Below are positions 44,736 to 57,395 of a DNA stretch of 64,000 nucleotides, piece by piece. Position 1 is the stretch's first letter. The number at the start of each line of letters is the position of its first letter. The notes under the pieces were generated by a model. That model was not told the origin of the DNA. It was given only the letters and a program-made list of their open reading frames with translations, and did not search any database. Position numbers and translations under genes: made by a program. This stretch comes from Manis javanica (taxonomy: Eukaryota; Chordata; Mammalia; Pholidota; Manidae): positions 87,840,501 through 87,904,500 of the forward strand of contig NC_133158.1 of the NCBI RefSeq assembly GCF_040802235.1, given 5' to 3'.

Positions 44736-46079
44736 ATAAAATAATCAAAGCTTCTCAACATGCATTTCTCAATCAATTTTAGTATTTTTAGGGAATTACT
44801 TAGTTACTGAGCTTTCTAACTTCAAATTTTAGAAAGGCCCTTGTTCAGGATTTGTATTCTGAAATCTATGTGTAAAAATAAATACTAAATGTTCTACGTC
44901 CTTAGATAAAAAAAAATATACAAACATAAGGTTACCTGTATATATATATTGTATTTTTTTAATACAGTGCTGGGAAAAATGGACAGCATTTAATGAAACT
45001 TTAAAATGCATTTTTTGAGTGTTCACAAAATATAAGAAAACATGATAATGTGTCTAATTGTGACATTATTTTATAGTAAAGATTCCAAGGTCAAATTTAG
45101 CCATTTAGTTTACTAGATCACAGGTTTATTTCATTAACATAGAATTCAGGTAGAGGTTATGTGAAGGGGTATGCAATTACTCATTTACTAAATATTTATT
45201 GCACCTAGTAGACTCAACAGAGGCATTATTGTTGTTTATTTGTTTTTTAAAGAATGTGTGGTAGGAATCTTATAAAAGTGTATGAAAGTGAAGCTGACAT
45301 AATTTGTGAGTATAAACTCATTAAACAGCCAAGTAGCCTATGTAATGGGGACACACAGGAAGCATGAGTCCGAGTTTCTGTTCAATGAAGGCAGCTTCAC
45401 TCCAGAATCAGTCTGAAAAAAAGCACGTTGTATAAAAAGCTGGCCAGAGAGAACACCTCCCTTTCCAGTAGCGAAAGGAGACTTGAGGTAGTAAAAGGGA
45501 CATACAGAGCAGAGCAGTAGGAAGATGAAAGTGGAAATACAAGCTCTTCTTCCATAAAGTAACTTGTATGTCTTTGCTGGCATATTAAAGTGAGACAAAA
45601 TGCCAGCATAGAGCTAATAACGACCTGTGCCCAATATGAACATTGAACAATTATATAAACACAGCTGATGATTTTGAGCAAGGAATAAAGGAAAACATTG
45701 ATGCAGATTATCCTGGAAGAATGGCAAAGGGATGCCACAAAAGCCTGCCAGCAGAATTTAGGTTACTTAGTACTCAGAGAGAAAGGTTTCTATACCCACA
45801 AAGCAAATGCATGGTTTTGTCTAGGTCTTTAGTGGGGAGAGTTAAAATTATTTCAGTATTTTCATGTTTGTTATTTATTTTCTAAACAGAGTGATGTTTA
45901 TGTTACTCATATCCATTAAGCTGTATAGCATTCTCATTACATAGGACCATTTAATCACTTTCATAAATACTTGTATTCACAAATACTTTGCTTAAATAAC
46001 TCTGGGTTAGTTTTCAGTGTCATCCTGGGATTCTGTGTTGTAGAAAACAAAACAACATCAAGTAAATGCAAGTATATGC
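44736..46079. other. Unassigned AT-rich sequence
   Basis: No recognised repeat. ORFs near 45338-45885 occur on both strands in overlapping frames and show no known domain; I treat them as chance. Confidence 0.35.
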
Positions 46080-46480
46080 ATATGCGTTTGTAGGTAGTAA
46101 CAAACAAACAAACCTGGAAACAGACTGAATAAGCATCCTCAAGAAAAGGTGAAATAATTCTGATATATTTACTGCATGACTATTATACATCCATTAAAAA
46201 GATAGGATTAAAGTAACAATACTCTAGAAGAGCTAACTAGGAATTACTCACAGGTGTAAAAGCAGGGTGCAGTAGAGTACAATAGGTACATTTTTGTTGG
46301 TCAGTGGAAACAAAATCCTTTGTATATACATGTGTGTGTATGTGCACATTTATAAAACACCTGTATAAAATGATATAAGCATAAAGAAAAAAGAGAGAAG
46401 GGTCCATACTAGCTGGTTAACAAGTTCCTGAGAGAGGCAGGGGTGAAGAATGATGCTGTTTTGAGGATGAAAGTAAACAG
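46080..46480 (+). mobile_element. Old L1-like 3' fragment
   Basis: The order atgactattatacatccattaaaaag, gtgcagtagagtacaatagg, tatacatgtgtgtgtatgtgc, and a later gagagaggcaggggtgaag resembles the late ORF2/3' UTR of L1M families (tgggatactatacagccattaaaaag... agcaggttgcagaac...). Divergence is high, so the family name is tentative. Confidence 0.5.
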
Positions 46481-47649
46481 TATGAGAAAGCAAAGCCAAA
46501 AAGAGGGGAAAGTGTAGAAAAGTGTCTCTTTAGAAAAAAGTATTAATGTTATATTATATCTTTATGCATCATTATTTAGGTGTCCATGTGTATAAAGAAC
46601 TTTCATTAAAATTTCAAAATGAAAGAAAAGATTCTGGTTCACAGAGTGATAAAAATAATAAGTTATAAAAAAAACACAGATCCTTTTCTGGTTCTTGAAA
46701 TGAGCCTCATTACAAAATGAATATCCCTACAGTGTTCACAGTCAAATCCAAAACTATAAATTTAATTTGGGATTATTTCCAAAAACACATTTTACAGGTA
46801 GTATTATGATACTCCAAAGAAAAACAATAATAGTTTCAGGCAAATAAATAAAATCTCTTGATATTTTCTAAATTTAATTGTGATAGTTTCTGAGGTATAA
46901 TTTAAAATTAATATATACTAATTTCAATGTCCAAATATTAAATGCTTATAAGGATGTTATCAGTATTACTATTAAGCACTGGCTATATTTGGTAACTTTT
47001 AAAATAATTTTGTTTAGCCACATAGTAATAAAGAATGTGGTAAGTATATATTTTTTTAAGTTGCTTATTTTCTGGTTAAAATTTTGTTTAAGTGAAGCAA
47101 AGATTCAATTTCATATACAATACAGAAAAATGCCTTCTTAATTATGAAAAAATGGGAAAGAAGTTATATTTTTTCTGGAAGTCCTTTGATATTTTGCTTT
47201 ATAGAATAAAATAGATAAAGTATTTGTAATTGGCATAGTATTTTAAATAAAGACATTTTTTAAGAGCTTGAATCATGTTCTTCACTCCTGAAAAACTAAG
47301 TATTCTCCTGTGATATCTTGAATGATTAGCCTTTTTTTTCAGATTGTGAAAAATACATTTTGACTAAGCCTTAAAGACTCAAAATTTTCAGTGTTCGACT
47401 TAATTAGGTTCAAGTGTATTTGCAAATTTAAGCTACTATAAGAATAAAAATTGCAGCTTTCTCTATACCCAGTATATTCTAAGAAAAAAATAGGACTAAA
47501 AACAAAATGTAAACTTCAAATACAAGCAAATGCACTGGCCAGAACTCTGAAAAGAAAATAAAAAGCTGAATTGTCAATGGTACTACTTTACTTTTCATTC
47601 ACCCTTCACCCAGTTTTGAAGATAGTCTCCTTCCCCAATTCGTAAAGAA
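46481..47649. other. AT-rich unassigned sequence
   Basis: I see no repeat or gene that I can support. Confidence 0.4.
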
Positions 47650-47830
47650 CATAATATCAGCTAATTTTTACAGAGCTCTTTATATACCTGTCACTGCTCT
47701 TGGTGACTTTTATGTGAACATTTTGAACCCTTAAAACAATTCTGTGAAACAAGATTTATTAATATAATTATTTCACAGATGAAGAAACTAGTATTACGGT
47801 AAAATATATTGTTAAGAAATTCAATGGGCA
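47650..47830 (+). mobile_element. MIR SINE
   Basis: The sequence tacagagctctttatatacc, gaacccttaaaacaattctgtg, ttatttcacagatgaagaaac follows the second half of MIR. Confidence 0.75.
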
Positions 47831-48225
47831 TAAAATTTCAGTCATACTAGGTAAAAAGGTTGTAGACATCTGATGAATAACACAGTGCCTATTGTTAACA
47901 AGACAATATTATGTACTTACAGATTTGTTCAGAGGGAAGACTTCATGTGTTCTTACCACAAAAACAAAAACAAAAAAGAAGACAGAGAGACACAAGAAAA
48001 CTCTGGGCAGTGTCAGATATGTTTACAACCTTGACGGGGTGATAGCGCCACTGGTGCTGCATAGGCTTGAACTCATCAAATTGGGCACATTAAGTATGTG
48101 CAGTTCTTTGCATATCAGTTACATTTTCATAAGGCAGTTTAAAAAAAAGAAAAGAAAAGGAACCTTAGCCAGGATATGTAGAGCGTAGTTCCAAACCAGA
48201 CAGATCATGCTCTTAATAAATACGC
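47831..48225. other. Unassigned sequence with A-rich tracts
   Basis: There are A-rich stretches at 47960-47985 and 48140-48160. The ORF 47892-48188 is Lys-rich because of these tracts. I see no gene. Confidence 0.4.
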
Positions 48226-48428
48226 CAGGCTTTCTCATCCTCAGCACCATGGACATATGGAGCAAATGATTCTTTGCTGCAGGGGAAGTTCCCACACATT
48301 GCAGGATATTCAGCAGCGTCTACACCTCACTCTCACTAGATGCCATCCATAAACTGTGACAACCAACAATGTCTCTAGAAATTGCCAGATGTCTTCTGGA
48401 GACAATCTACCTCAGCTGAGACTTGCTG
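48226..48428 (-). mobile_element. MER5A-like hAT-Charlie MITE
   Basis: On the minus strand it reads CAGCAAGTCTCAGCTGAGG, cagaagacatctggcaatttc, agagacattgttggttgtc, gcatctagtgagagtgagg, tgctgaatatcctgcaatg, the classical MER5A order. An 8-bp target duplication is not preserved. Confidence 0.88.
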
Positions 48429-48639
48429 AGTTAGAATGTTGAATGGATGAAAATTAGAATGGAATCATTTCTGACAATCACCGAGGGCCAATTATTGAAT
48501 GATTTACTCCTCCAAGAAAATTTTTAAAATATAAGTTTAGGTTAGCAACTATCACATGACTTTTTAGGGCTACATTATTGTTGAGTCACTAGATGACTAC
48601 ACAACAACTGAGAACTCTGAAAACAGAGTTGACACACCC

Positions 48640-48830
48640 AGAAATGCTATGTAGCATAAGAGGAGGTTGAATGTCAAATCTCAACGCTGACATTTGTAGT
48701 TGCTGTGTGACCATTATTTACACCATTTAAAAATCTTTGAATATTATTCTCTTCCTATAACAACCATGGGGTTGCATTAGGAATTAAGTGATAGAATGTA
48801 CACAAATAGCAAATGCAGTTCCTGGTCTAT
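48640..48830 (+). mobile_element. MIR SINE, decayed
   Basis: The sequence tttgtagttgctgtgtgacc, accatttaaaaatctttgaatatt, ttctcttcctataac, gggttgcattaggaattaa follows the MIR core with heavy divergence. Confidence 0.55.
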
Positions 48831-49272
48831 GGGCAAGGAGAACACATGGCAAATCAGGGTATATTTGAGAGTGAATGAGGCTGGGACAAAAAGAGAAATC
48901 TTCCACTGTCTGGGATATACCCAAGGCACACAATGCTCAATAAAAGGAGGTAATATTTGTGGCCCCAAAGAGATGCTGTTCATAGGGTTGTGAGTGCACT
49001 GCTTTGTGGTTATAGCTGGTAACAATATCCATTAACAGGAGTGTATTTTATGGCTCCTTATACCACACTTTGCCCATCTCATAATTTTTAAAGTTTTTTA
49101 ACACAAATTTATCTGAAATAAAAATGAATTCTCAGCTATATCTTCTGTCATTTTGAAGATTATTACATTTGTTGATAATATAACTTTGTTTTCTTGAACA
49201 TCTAGAAACATGTATAGATGAGCTCCACAGGTGTGTAAATACTTTGTATCCATGGAGATTCAGTAAGGAAAA

Positions 49273-49292
49273 ACAGATAGCTGCCAGCCTAC
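49273..49292 (+). repeat. Left half of a split 55-bp repeat (filled site)
   Basis: Positions 49273-49292 plus 49741-49775 join to 55 bp that align without gaps to 50675-50729 (about seven differences). The LTR and one copy of the CTAC target duplication lie between the halves. This is the filled copy; 50675-50729 is the empty one. Confidence 0.85.
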
Positions 49293-49736
49293 TGAGGCCG
49301 GGGTTCTCATTTGTGGAGTCAAAGAATGAACTTCACAAACACTCAAGGTAGAAGAGCAAGAGAGAGGCTTTTATTTAGAGATAAGGTGAGAGGACAGAGC
49401 TCCTGGTTCACGCCAGGAGGGAACAAAAGAGTCCATGTTTGGGCATTGTCTAGGAGCTTATATCTTTAGGTTTAACTGAGGGGTTTAATTATTATTGGTC
49501 CCAGCCTGAATGCTGCCTTTTTGTTTTAACCAATCCCACTGAGAATTGTCCATATTCCTAATTTGATATTTCTATCCTAAAGAATTTGTGTGACTCTGAT
49601 TTTACTTAATGTTTAACACTAAGTTTAGGTAGGAGTTTCTCTGTAAATTGTTACGTTGTTCTGACAGTAATTACCCTGTTTTGCTTCTTCCAGAGACCCT
49701 CACCCTACTCTGTCTAAACCCAGGGTCCCTGTCGCA
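49293..49736 (-). mobile_element. Solo LTR, ERV1-like family A, with CTAC duplication
   Basis: This 444-bp LTR starts on the minus strand with TGCGACAGGGACCCTGG (49736) and ends near 49293. It carries the AATAAAAGCC poly-A signal on the minus strand (about 49367-49376). CTAC at 49289-49292 is repeated at 49737-49740, a 4-bp duplication typical of class I elements. It is related to 28038-28599 (shared aagaatgaacttcacaaacactcaaggta, gagctcctgg, cgccaggagg, ttgtctagg blocks) but about 120 bp shorter. Confidence 0.9.
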
Positions 49737-49740
49737 CTAC

Positions 49741-49775
49741 CTCTGCTTGAGTATGTGTTACATTGAGAAGGATGC
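49741..49775 (+). repeat. Right half of a split 55-bp repeat
   Basis: This continues the alignment to 50695-50729 (ctctgcttga, tatgtgtta, ttgagaaggatgc). See the entry at 49273. Confidence 0.85.
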
Positions 49776-50674
49776 CATACAACAATGCAACAATGCTCAC
49801 AAAAACTCAGATTTTATGGGCAGATCTCTCTGTGAATAAAACATCTATATTAAAAGTGGAGATAATTACTTGATTATATACTGTATTAAGTGGACACCTT
49901 GGTTTGTACTCTACTAATAAATCAGTAACTACTCTTTAGAGAACTTACAGATATGGTTAAAAATGCCATCAACCAGGAGCTGAGAGCTCAACCTGGATTA
50001 TCGCAACCTTACATTTAAAATAAAAAAAATTTTCCCATAGAAGAATATAACCAAATTTTCTAGCATTTCTTTTCAAAAGCACACTATCATACTTCTAATG
50101 TTTATGACTTTATGTAACCATCGATAGACACTTTCATCTGTGTGTAAGGTATGAATCTGTGGATCCATCTATGTATGTGTTAGGCATTACTGACTATGGT
50201 GGGCCAGACTCTAACTCTGATAGACCCACTGTGCATCTTTGTTATCTGCACTTCATGTAAATTCTTCTTAATAAGTCAAGTCTGTAGACACAGAGCTAGT
50301 CCATATGAATCACAGTCATAGAGCTTATATTAAGAACGTTTCTCTTTGATTCATTTATATGTATATGAATAATGTATTTGTGAATGTACAATAAATATAT
50401 TCGCTATCATTTTCTAAATTATTTTAGTGATTTTGATTTTAAAAGAAAATTTAAAAATTTACTGCCTCCAAGAAAAGACATAGCCTCTACTAAAGGATAT
50501 CAAACAGCTTTTGATTGGTTCAGTCTCCTTACAAACATAAGATTTCCTTCATAACTCTATTATCTGGGGACTATGTATAACAGCTGAGAGAAGATTCCTG
50601 ATACCAGACTGTTTAAGGTATTAGATGGCGTTATTGTAGATGGACTCTAATCCTGTGCACTTAAGGGTGGGGAC
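49776..50674. other. AT-rich unassigned sequence
   Basis: I see no gene or repeat that I can support. Confidence 0.4.
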
Positions 50675-50729
50675 ACAGATAGCTTCCATTTTACCTCTGC
50701 TTGAATATGTGTTATGTTGAGAAGGATGC
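50675..50729 (+). repeat. Paralogous empty site of the 49-kb LTR
   Basis: This 55-bp stretch (acagatagcttcc to gaaggatgc) equals the flanks of the LTR at 49293-49736 with LTR and one target copy removed. The target bases here are TTAC instead of CTAC. Confidence 0.85.
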
Positions 50730-51539
50730 TCAGAAAATCTTTGTTCAGAGAGGTATACTGACCACTAAACCTCCACTCGTTGGCCTGGCCAACCTGTGAA
50801 GACAGTGGTGCTTGTTCCTTTCTCTCATGTATCAGGCAAAACTTAAATGAAATTATTCTGTATATGGACATTTTCTTCTAAGAGAGCAGGTTGAAGACGG
50901 GAGAAAGAGGAGTGAATAGAAAAAATTATATACACAATTTGGAGATATTTCATGCATTCAAAGCTAATTTCATGGCAAACAGTACAAAAAGGACCCTGCT
51001 AATAGTTCAGTTTCAGTGTGAGCCTTTAACTCGGCAACAGAACTCAGATCCCACTTCTGCCCTTAGGTTACCATGTCCTAAATCTCTTTTATTTACCATA
51101 TGTGAAACTGCCAAGTAGAGTGGCTCAAAAAAGTCACCTCTAACTTATTCATATCGTAAATAAAATGAAGATACACTCTATTACTTGAATCGGAGGTGGG
51201 TCTATGTTGACATGTAACTCTAAAATATAATTCTAGTTTCATAGACTTCTTTACTTATGAAGGAAATTTCTTAATTTCTACATATGGTAAGGGGAAGGAT
51301 CTCAATAGTTGGTAAATGGATACCATGTTGTTAAAAATCACTTATGACGGAAGAGCCATAAGCAAAGGATGCCATTATATGGATAGCAATAAAAATAAAC
51401 TAAATCACTTAGGGAAAATATCACATTAGTGATCAAATGAACAGAGGCAAATATAATTTGACATTATTTGTATTTTCACTAAATGATATCAAGACTTCAT
51501 TGTTTTCCTGTCATTTAAAAATAGCAAACTTAATTCATT
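50730..51539. other. Unassigned sequence
   Basis: No recognisable gene or repeat. The short ORFs 50647-50871 (minus) and 50891-51118 (plus) show no known domain. Confidence 0.4.
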
Positions 51540-51740
51540 CAGTAGTTCCTCCTTATCCATGAGGGATATATTTCAAGACTGCTTGTGGATACTGGACCAG
51601 GGTTAGTACCAGACCCTAATACACTCTTTTTTTCCTATACACACATACCTATGATAAAGTTTAACTAATAAATTAGGCACAGTAAGAGATTAACAATAAC
51701 TAATAAAACTGTAATAATTGTTAGATTGCGCATACAAGAC
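51540..51740 (+). mobile_element. Tigger/MER2-like DNA transposon fragment
   Basis: The unit starts with a Tigger-type terminal repeat, CAGTAGTTCCTCCTTATCC at 51540-51558. It continues with tatacacacatacctatgataaag, aataaattaggcacagtaagag, ttaacaataactaataaaac, a known MITE order. The right terminal repeat is not visible and sequence from 51740 to about 51960 (ggatgggggcaggtaaagacc) is unassigned. Confidence 0.7.
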
Positions 51741-52859
51741 ACAAGAAGTGGACTGAAGTCATTGGATGGGGGCAGGTAAAGACCAGGGAGAAGTAGGAGA
51801 TGGAGGATGGAGCTTCAGAGCTCACGTAAGGCAGGGAGCGGTGGACTGAGTCCCTTGTCTTCCATTTACAGTCTTCTGGGCTCCCTAATTCATCTATAGT
51901 GCCTTTTAAGAGTCACAGGGAGAGAATTCTGCTAAGTCAGTACTCATTTCACCAATGAAAGGGCTAGTGATTAAAATAAGTAATATGTATTTCCATAGTC
52001 AACATTCTCAGGTATGTCCCAGTTACTGCAAAATACTGATGAGTTTCCAATCATGAGGTATTAATTTTTGGAGAGAGGCTGGGGAATGACATCAGATTTC
52101 ATGAGGAAATGAGCTAAAAAATTAAAGATCAGTACATGAAAACTTTCTCTCAATTTAGCACTGCGATGGCCTTTGATGATCATTGGAGTTGTGCTCATAC
52201 AAAGTAATATCCAGAAACCAAGTTATCAGTATTGTGAGTGAGATGAGATAAGTCATTCAAAGATAAGCAATCTATAGGGTTATTACACTCTCCTGGTCCT
52301 AGCCTGGGTATCTAACCATGGATAATAACAATGATCATTTAATTAATAACATTGATAATTACCAGATATTGAAAAATCCCAACGAAAAAAGGTATTTTTC
52401 CTATTGTGTGGATATTCTTTATTGTCCTAAAAATTATCATTAGTTTTACAAAAGGGATAAGATGCTCATATGTGTCCCTAAAGGAACATAGAAGTAGATA
52501 ATTCAGGAATTAGAGTTACAGTGTTTCATCATTTCAGAAATTTAATATAGTGTAGTTTCTGAGTTTTATAAGAAACCATTTGTTGTTACAAAACATTAGT
52601 CAAAGTATATCAGTTTTCTTATAATGTCTTGATTTGTCAATATTTAATCTTTACTACTATCTATAAAGAGAATAAAAGGAACTTTTGAGTCTTAGGGAAA
52701 ATGGTAAATAGGAAAAATAAATTTTCAAAATAATGTAGATACTTATATTTAATCGAGTTTTAGACAAAACCCTTACCTTTCTTGTATAGTTTTCTTATTT
52801 TGAAATTTAAATGTGCTAAAGTTTTGTAACTAAATAACAGTTAGATTTTAGTGTCATAC
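51741..52859. other. Unassigned sequence
   Basis: A GC-richer patch at 51760-51870 is followed by AT-rich DNA. I see nothing I can support. Confidence 0.4.
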
Positions 52860-53780
52860 AGTATGTAGCCTTTTCACATTAGTTTATTTACTTATTAATA
52901 TGCATTTAAGTTCCTCCACATCTTTTCATGACTTGATAGCTCACTTCTTTTTAACACTGAATAATATTCCATTGTCTGCATGTACCTGCTTATCGATTCA
53001 TCTACTGACAGCCATCTTGATTGCTTCCAAGTTTTGGCAATTATTAACAAAGTTGCTACAAACATCTGTGTATAGGTTTTTGTATGAAGGTAAAATTTCA
53101 ACTTCCAAGAGGCACAACTGCCAAATTGCACAATAAGAATATATTTCATTTTTCTAAGAAACCACCAAACTCTTTTCCAAAGTGACTGTGTATCATTTTC
53201 CATTTCCGTAGCAATGTATGAGAGTTACTGTTGCTCCACATGTTCTCCAGCATTTGGTATTGTCGTGTTTCATATTTTGAACATTCTAATAGATGTGTAG
53301 TCATATCTCATTGTTTTAATTTGCATTTCTCTAATGTGATGTGAAGGATCTTTTCATATACTTATTTGCCATCTGTGTATCTTCTTTGGCAAGGTGTCTG
53401 TTAGGGACTTTAACCCATTTTTTAATCAGATTGTTTTCTTATTGTTGAGTTCCAAGAGTTCCTTTTATGTATTGAATAGCAGTCCTTTATCGGATGTGTC
53501 TTTTGCAAATATTTACTCCCAATCTGTGGCTTTGTCTTCTCATTTTATGGACAGCATTTTTCACAAAGCAGAAGTTTTTAATTTTAATCAAGTCTAGCTT
53601 ATCAGTTATTTCTTTCATGAGTCATGCCTTTTTGGTTTTATATCTAAAAAGTCATTATCATACTCAAAATTATCTAGGTTTTATTCTATATTATCTCAGA
53701 GTTTTGTAAGCTTGCATTTTACACTTAGGTCTATGATCCATTTTGAGAAACATTTTCTTTTCAAACATGTGTAAACCAAA
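52860..53780 (-). mobile_element. L1 ORF2 3' part, antisense
   Basis: Antisense L1: ttcctccacatcttttcatg, ttaacactgaataatattcc, cttatcgattcatctactgac, ttgattgcttccaagttttgg, gcatttctctaatgtgatgtg, gcaaatatttactcccaatctgtggc, ttctcattttatgg. The minus-strand ORF at 52895-53203 preserves an ORF2 C-terminal segment with E-Y-Y-S-V-L-K and S-S-H-E-K-M-W-R-N-L. The frame is broken upstream. Confidence 0.85.
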
Positions 53781-56700
53781 ATCAATGACAAGTCTTAAAA
53801 GTAATTGAAAGAAATGGAAAACATTAACTTACAAATCCCAAGAAAATAATCACCAATATGATATGAATATGTATTTATGTATTTCCAAAAGAGAACTCTA
53901 ACAAGGTTTATATATATCACAGAGAAAGAAATATCTGGTAAGATAGTGTGACTTAATAGAAAATAAATCTTGACTACTAATGTCCAAAAAATCAGGAAAA
54001 TGTTTTCATTTAGTGGCACATGTAAAGTTATACTCTGACATTTTACATCATAGCAATTACCTTTAGCTTCTTTTTAGATATAAAATAAGTAAAGACAAAA
54101 GAAAAAAACTAAGGATTAGATTTTGGCATTTGTTTACTCAAGAAGTTGTGTTCATCAGCAATTACTTAAGGATAAAATCAATTCAGCAAAGTACATTCCA
54201 CAGTACATATAATCTTCTGCAGGCTCTAGTTTTAAGTCCATCCTCTCATTGTGAAGCTATTATCACTCTTTCTGAAATTTCTGCATCTCAGGGCATTTGT
54301 AATATCTATAAACAATCAGAGTAATAAGTAAAGTCAGTATAGCATTGACAATTTAGGTCTAAAAACCCATTTTTATAGAAAAAAGTGTAATCTCTAGCAC
54401 ATGATTAGTTTGTAAACCATCTCATACTATTTGAGAAAGAAATCTTCAGATTTGTTGACTATAACCATTTTGAAAACATTATAACTTCTTTGAAATTTTC
54501 CCAGCAGGAAATAGATTTATCCTTACCATCTTTGAAACTAAAAAGGCTGAAGGGTAAACATCCTATTTCATATGTACATGAAATTATTAAATGTCAAAGT
54601 GAAAGTAATTCCAATACCAACGGTAATTCTATTTCTTCCTTCCTCAACATGATACACCTGCCCATTATTTATTTACATGCAGAATTATATAAAACTTTTT
54701 CTTACAAGAGAAAACACTTTTATGGAGCAACAGTAACTACAATATTTATGTTTGGTGTACATAGACTGGTAAAAGTGACCGCTTCCAGGAGGGAGACTGC
54801 ATGTGTGGAGCCTCGTTTTTAATTAAAGGAACCTATGAATCACTTTAATAATCCCACGCAATATTTTCATAATTAATTATCAATTTCTGCAGCTTTGTCC
54901 CAGCAGCCTACATTTCACATAATTTTTGTGAAATGTTATGAGCATGACCAGTAAGCTGTTCTAAGTATTGGTATTATTTATTTTTTCATTTATAAGAATG
55001 CTCTATTTGAGTACCTGGACATTATGCAAAATATACATATTAAAGATATTTATTTGTAATGATGAAGAATCCATTTCTCCTTTATTCTCTATTTTTATGG
55101 ACTATATGTGAAAAACTGCCTAGTTCTTCTCTGTAGACTTTCAGGGAAACATTCAGAGAAAAACAACAAGAATAAAATATCTTGTGATTATGCCATATGC
55201 CAAATTGTTGAATGATTATGAAATAAAACCACCAGTTCTTTCCAAGGGGTAGAAATAGGACTGATAGGTAGAAGTTAAGATTTTTTTCATGTAACATAGA
55301 TAAATTTTAAAAACATAAACTTTCTTAAAAATATTTCTCTTCACTTACATCTTAAAAAGTTGTACCCATTACTAAAAATGTTTGAGCACAAGCTAGATAA
55401 CCACTTTTTTGTAATGGTATAGTTTAGTTCATTACAAAAGTATGTATTAGGTGACCTCTAGGATTCCTTGAAATACTAAGATTGAATCAATTAAATTATA
55501 TATACTCTAAAGATATTTTTTGCAGTTCCATGAATATGTCCTAAACTGAAACACAAGATTCAGACAAGTATTAATGGGCTATTAAATTATGCCCTATGGT
55601 GTCTTTAAATCACATGTCTTTCAGGCTTACATTTAATTAAAAATTAAAGGCTATTTTTGGCTATTGCCTGCTCTTCTATCAGAAAAAGGTTAGGAAAAAG
55701 GAAGATTATTCTCTTCTCTTGTTAAATGTTCACCATTAACTGAAACTTTTTCATACTACTGTCCACTTGCTCCCAAAGTTCTAATTCTAGAGACCCATTT
55801 CATCTGCATACTTTCTTGCTTTGATAAGCTTAAAAGCCATTACACTTGAAATAGATTTATAATATATACACAGAAACAGGTTTGTTTCACATCCTCTTGT
55901 TAAACTGATATTCAAAAGAGCAAATCTTTATTATAAATGGAGGAGTTTGCAATTTTTATACATTTTTTAACAAGTTTGTCTTGTGTTCACACCAATGGTA
56001 TATACTTGTGGTTAATGTAATGTGATCACCTGAACAGTTACCAATGTTTTATTTGCCAGAGAAGATGATGAACATTTCTGTAACAATATTTTTAAGAGAT
56101 TAGAGGCAGAAGAAAACACTCTGAATCTACAAGATTCTAAGAAAAATGTATTGAAAATGCAATTTGACTGTAAATTACATGTATTAACCTTCTGGGATTT
56201 CAACTGTTGATGGATTGAGAAATAGCCAGAGTAAGAAGAATAAAAAATTAATGTAATTCAAAAAGAGAATTATTAGTTCCACAAAGATAGGCAGAATTCA
56301 AAATCTGAATTTGAGTGCAGAAATATCTTTTGTGGAGGGATGTTGAAGGATGCCAGGTGTAGGAAAAATGTGGTCCTATAAACCTTAAAAGGCATCACTG
56401 AGATGGTTCTATTTGAATGAGCTCTGATTTGACTTTCAAGAGGCAATCTACCAAGTAATCACTATGTGAATTTTGCTGGGACAATAACTTCACATGCTTG
56501 TGGTTGTGTTTTTTCTTTCTCTAACATAAAAGAATTTGATAACTGTTACAAGTAGAACAAAAGCTTGAAATTTCTCTCAAGTTGTAATATTGAAAAATAA
56601 TTTTAAAAAATCCTTATTTTATGGCTAACCAGATTTAAAAAGGGAAAAATATATATAAATAGAAGAATATTAAACAAGAAAAAGATGATGTACTATGAGA

Positions 56701-57378
56701 GTAATTTAAAATAATTCCCTTTTGTATGCTTTATATAGGACCTAAAAGTAGTTACACATTGGCATTATAAGAAGAAGCTACTTTTTTCACTGGTTTAAAA
56801 TTAATTTGTAGACAATTTGGAAATGTAAGAAAAAACTACAGTCAGTAGTACATTTTTAAGAAGTGTGAAAAATCATTTGGGTTTATTAAAATTTTGAGTA
56901 TTAGGAATATAGAAGATATTCCTTTCAGGAAATGTGTAATATTACTGGAAAGATAAACTATGGGTCCATAAATATTACTCAGTTGCAGGCAATCTGGACA
57001 ACAGCTGGAATTTCAGAAAAAAGAAAGCAGATATTCCATAGCTTTGAAAGGGGATACGATTGCTTAAAAATGCAGTACCTTTTTCTAATTAAATCAATGT
57101 TTTTGGATATCACCATATCTTTACTGTATTTATAAACATCTTTACTTTTCTAGTTAATTTACAATAGGAGATAATATAATAGATAAGAGAATTTGATCTT
57201 CATATAAATCAAGGAATCAAGGTATCATTATACACCTAATTCTTTTGTTTTCAGACCATTACAGTGTAGTTCTAATTAAGTCAACAGCTATTCTCATGAG
57301 TGCCAAATGTTTTTCATCTGCAGTGTTTTGGAATTGGGTCATTCACATACTTTACATGTACAGCACTAACAGAGTTTG
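53781..57378. other. Long AT-rich unassigned stretch
   Basis: About 3.6 kb in which I recognise no transposon, exon or RNA gene. ORFs at 54130-54324, 54490-54822, 55082-55297, 56012-56203 and 56932-57135 have no known motif and are not supported by exon-like context. It could hold regulatory or unique sequence. Confidence 0.35.
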
Positions 57379-57395
57379 ACCAGTAGAGGGAGCCA
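57379..57395 (+). promoter_or_regulatory. Possible CTCF-like motif
   Basis: The sequence ACCAGTAGAGGGAGCC fits the central part of the CTCF consensus (CCAnnAGnnGGnnGC pattern) at most informative positions. This is a short motif match only; occupancy is unknown and such matches also occur by chance. Confidence 0.35.

Noticed and set aside
47940..48170. Lys-rich ORF resembling a nuclear localisation sequence
   Set aside because: The lysines come from A-rich simple tracts (about 47960-47985 and 48140-48160), and no conserved domain is present.
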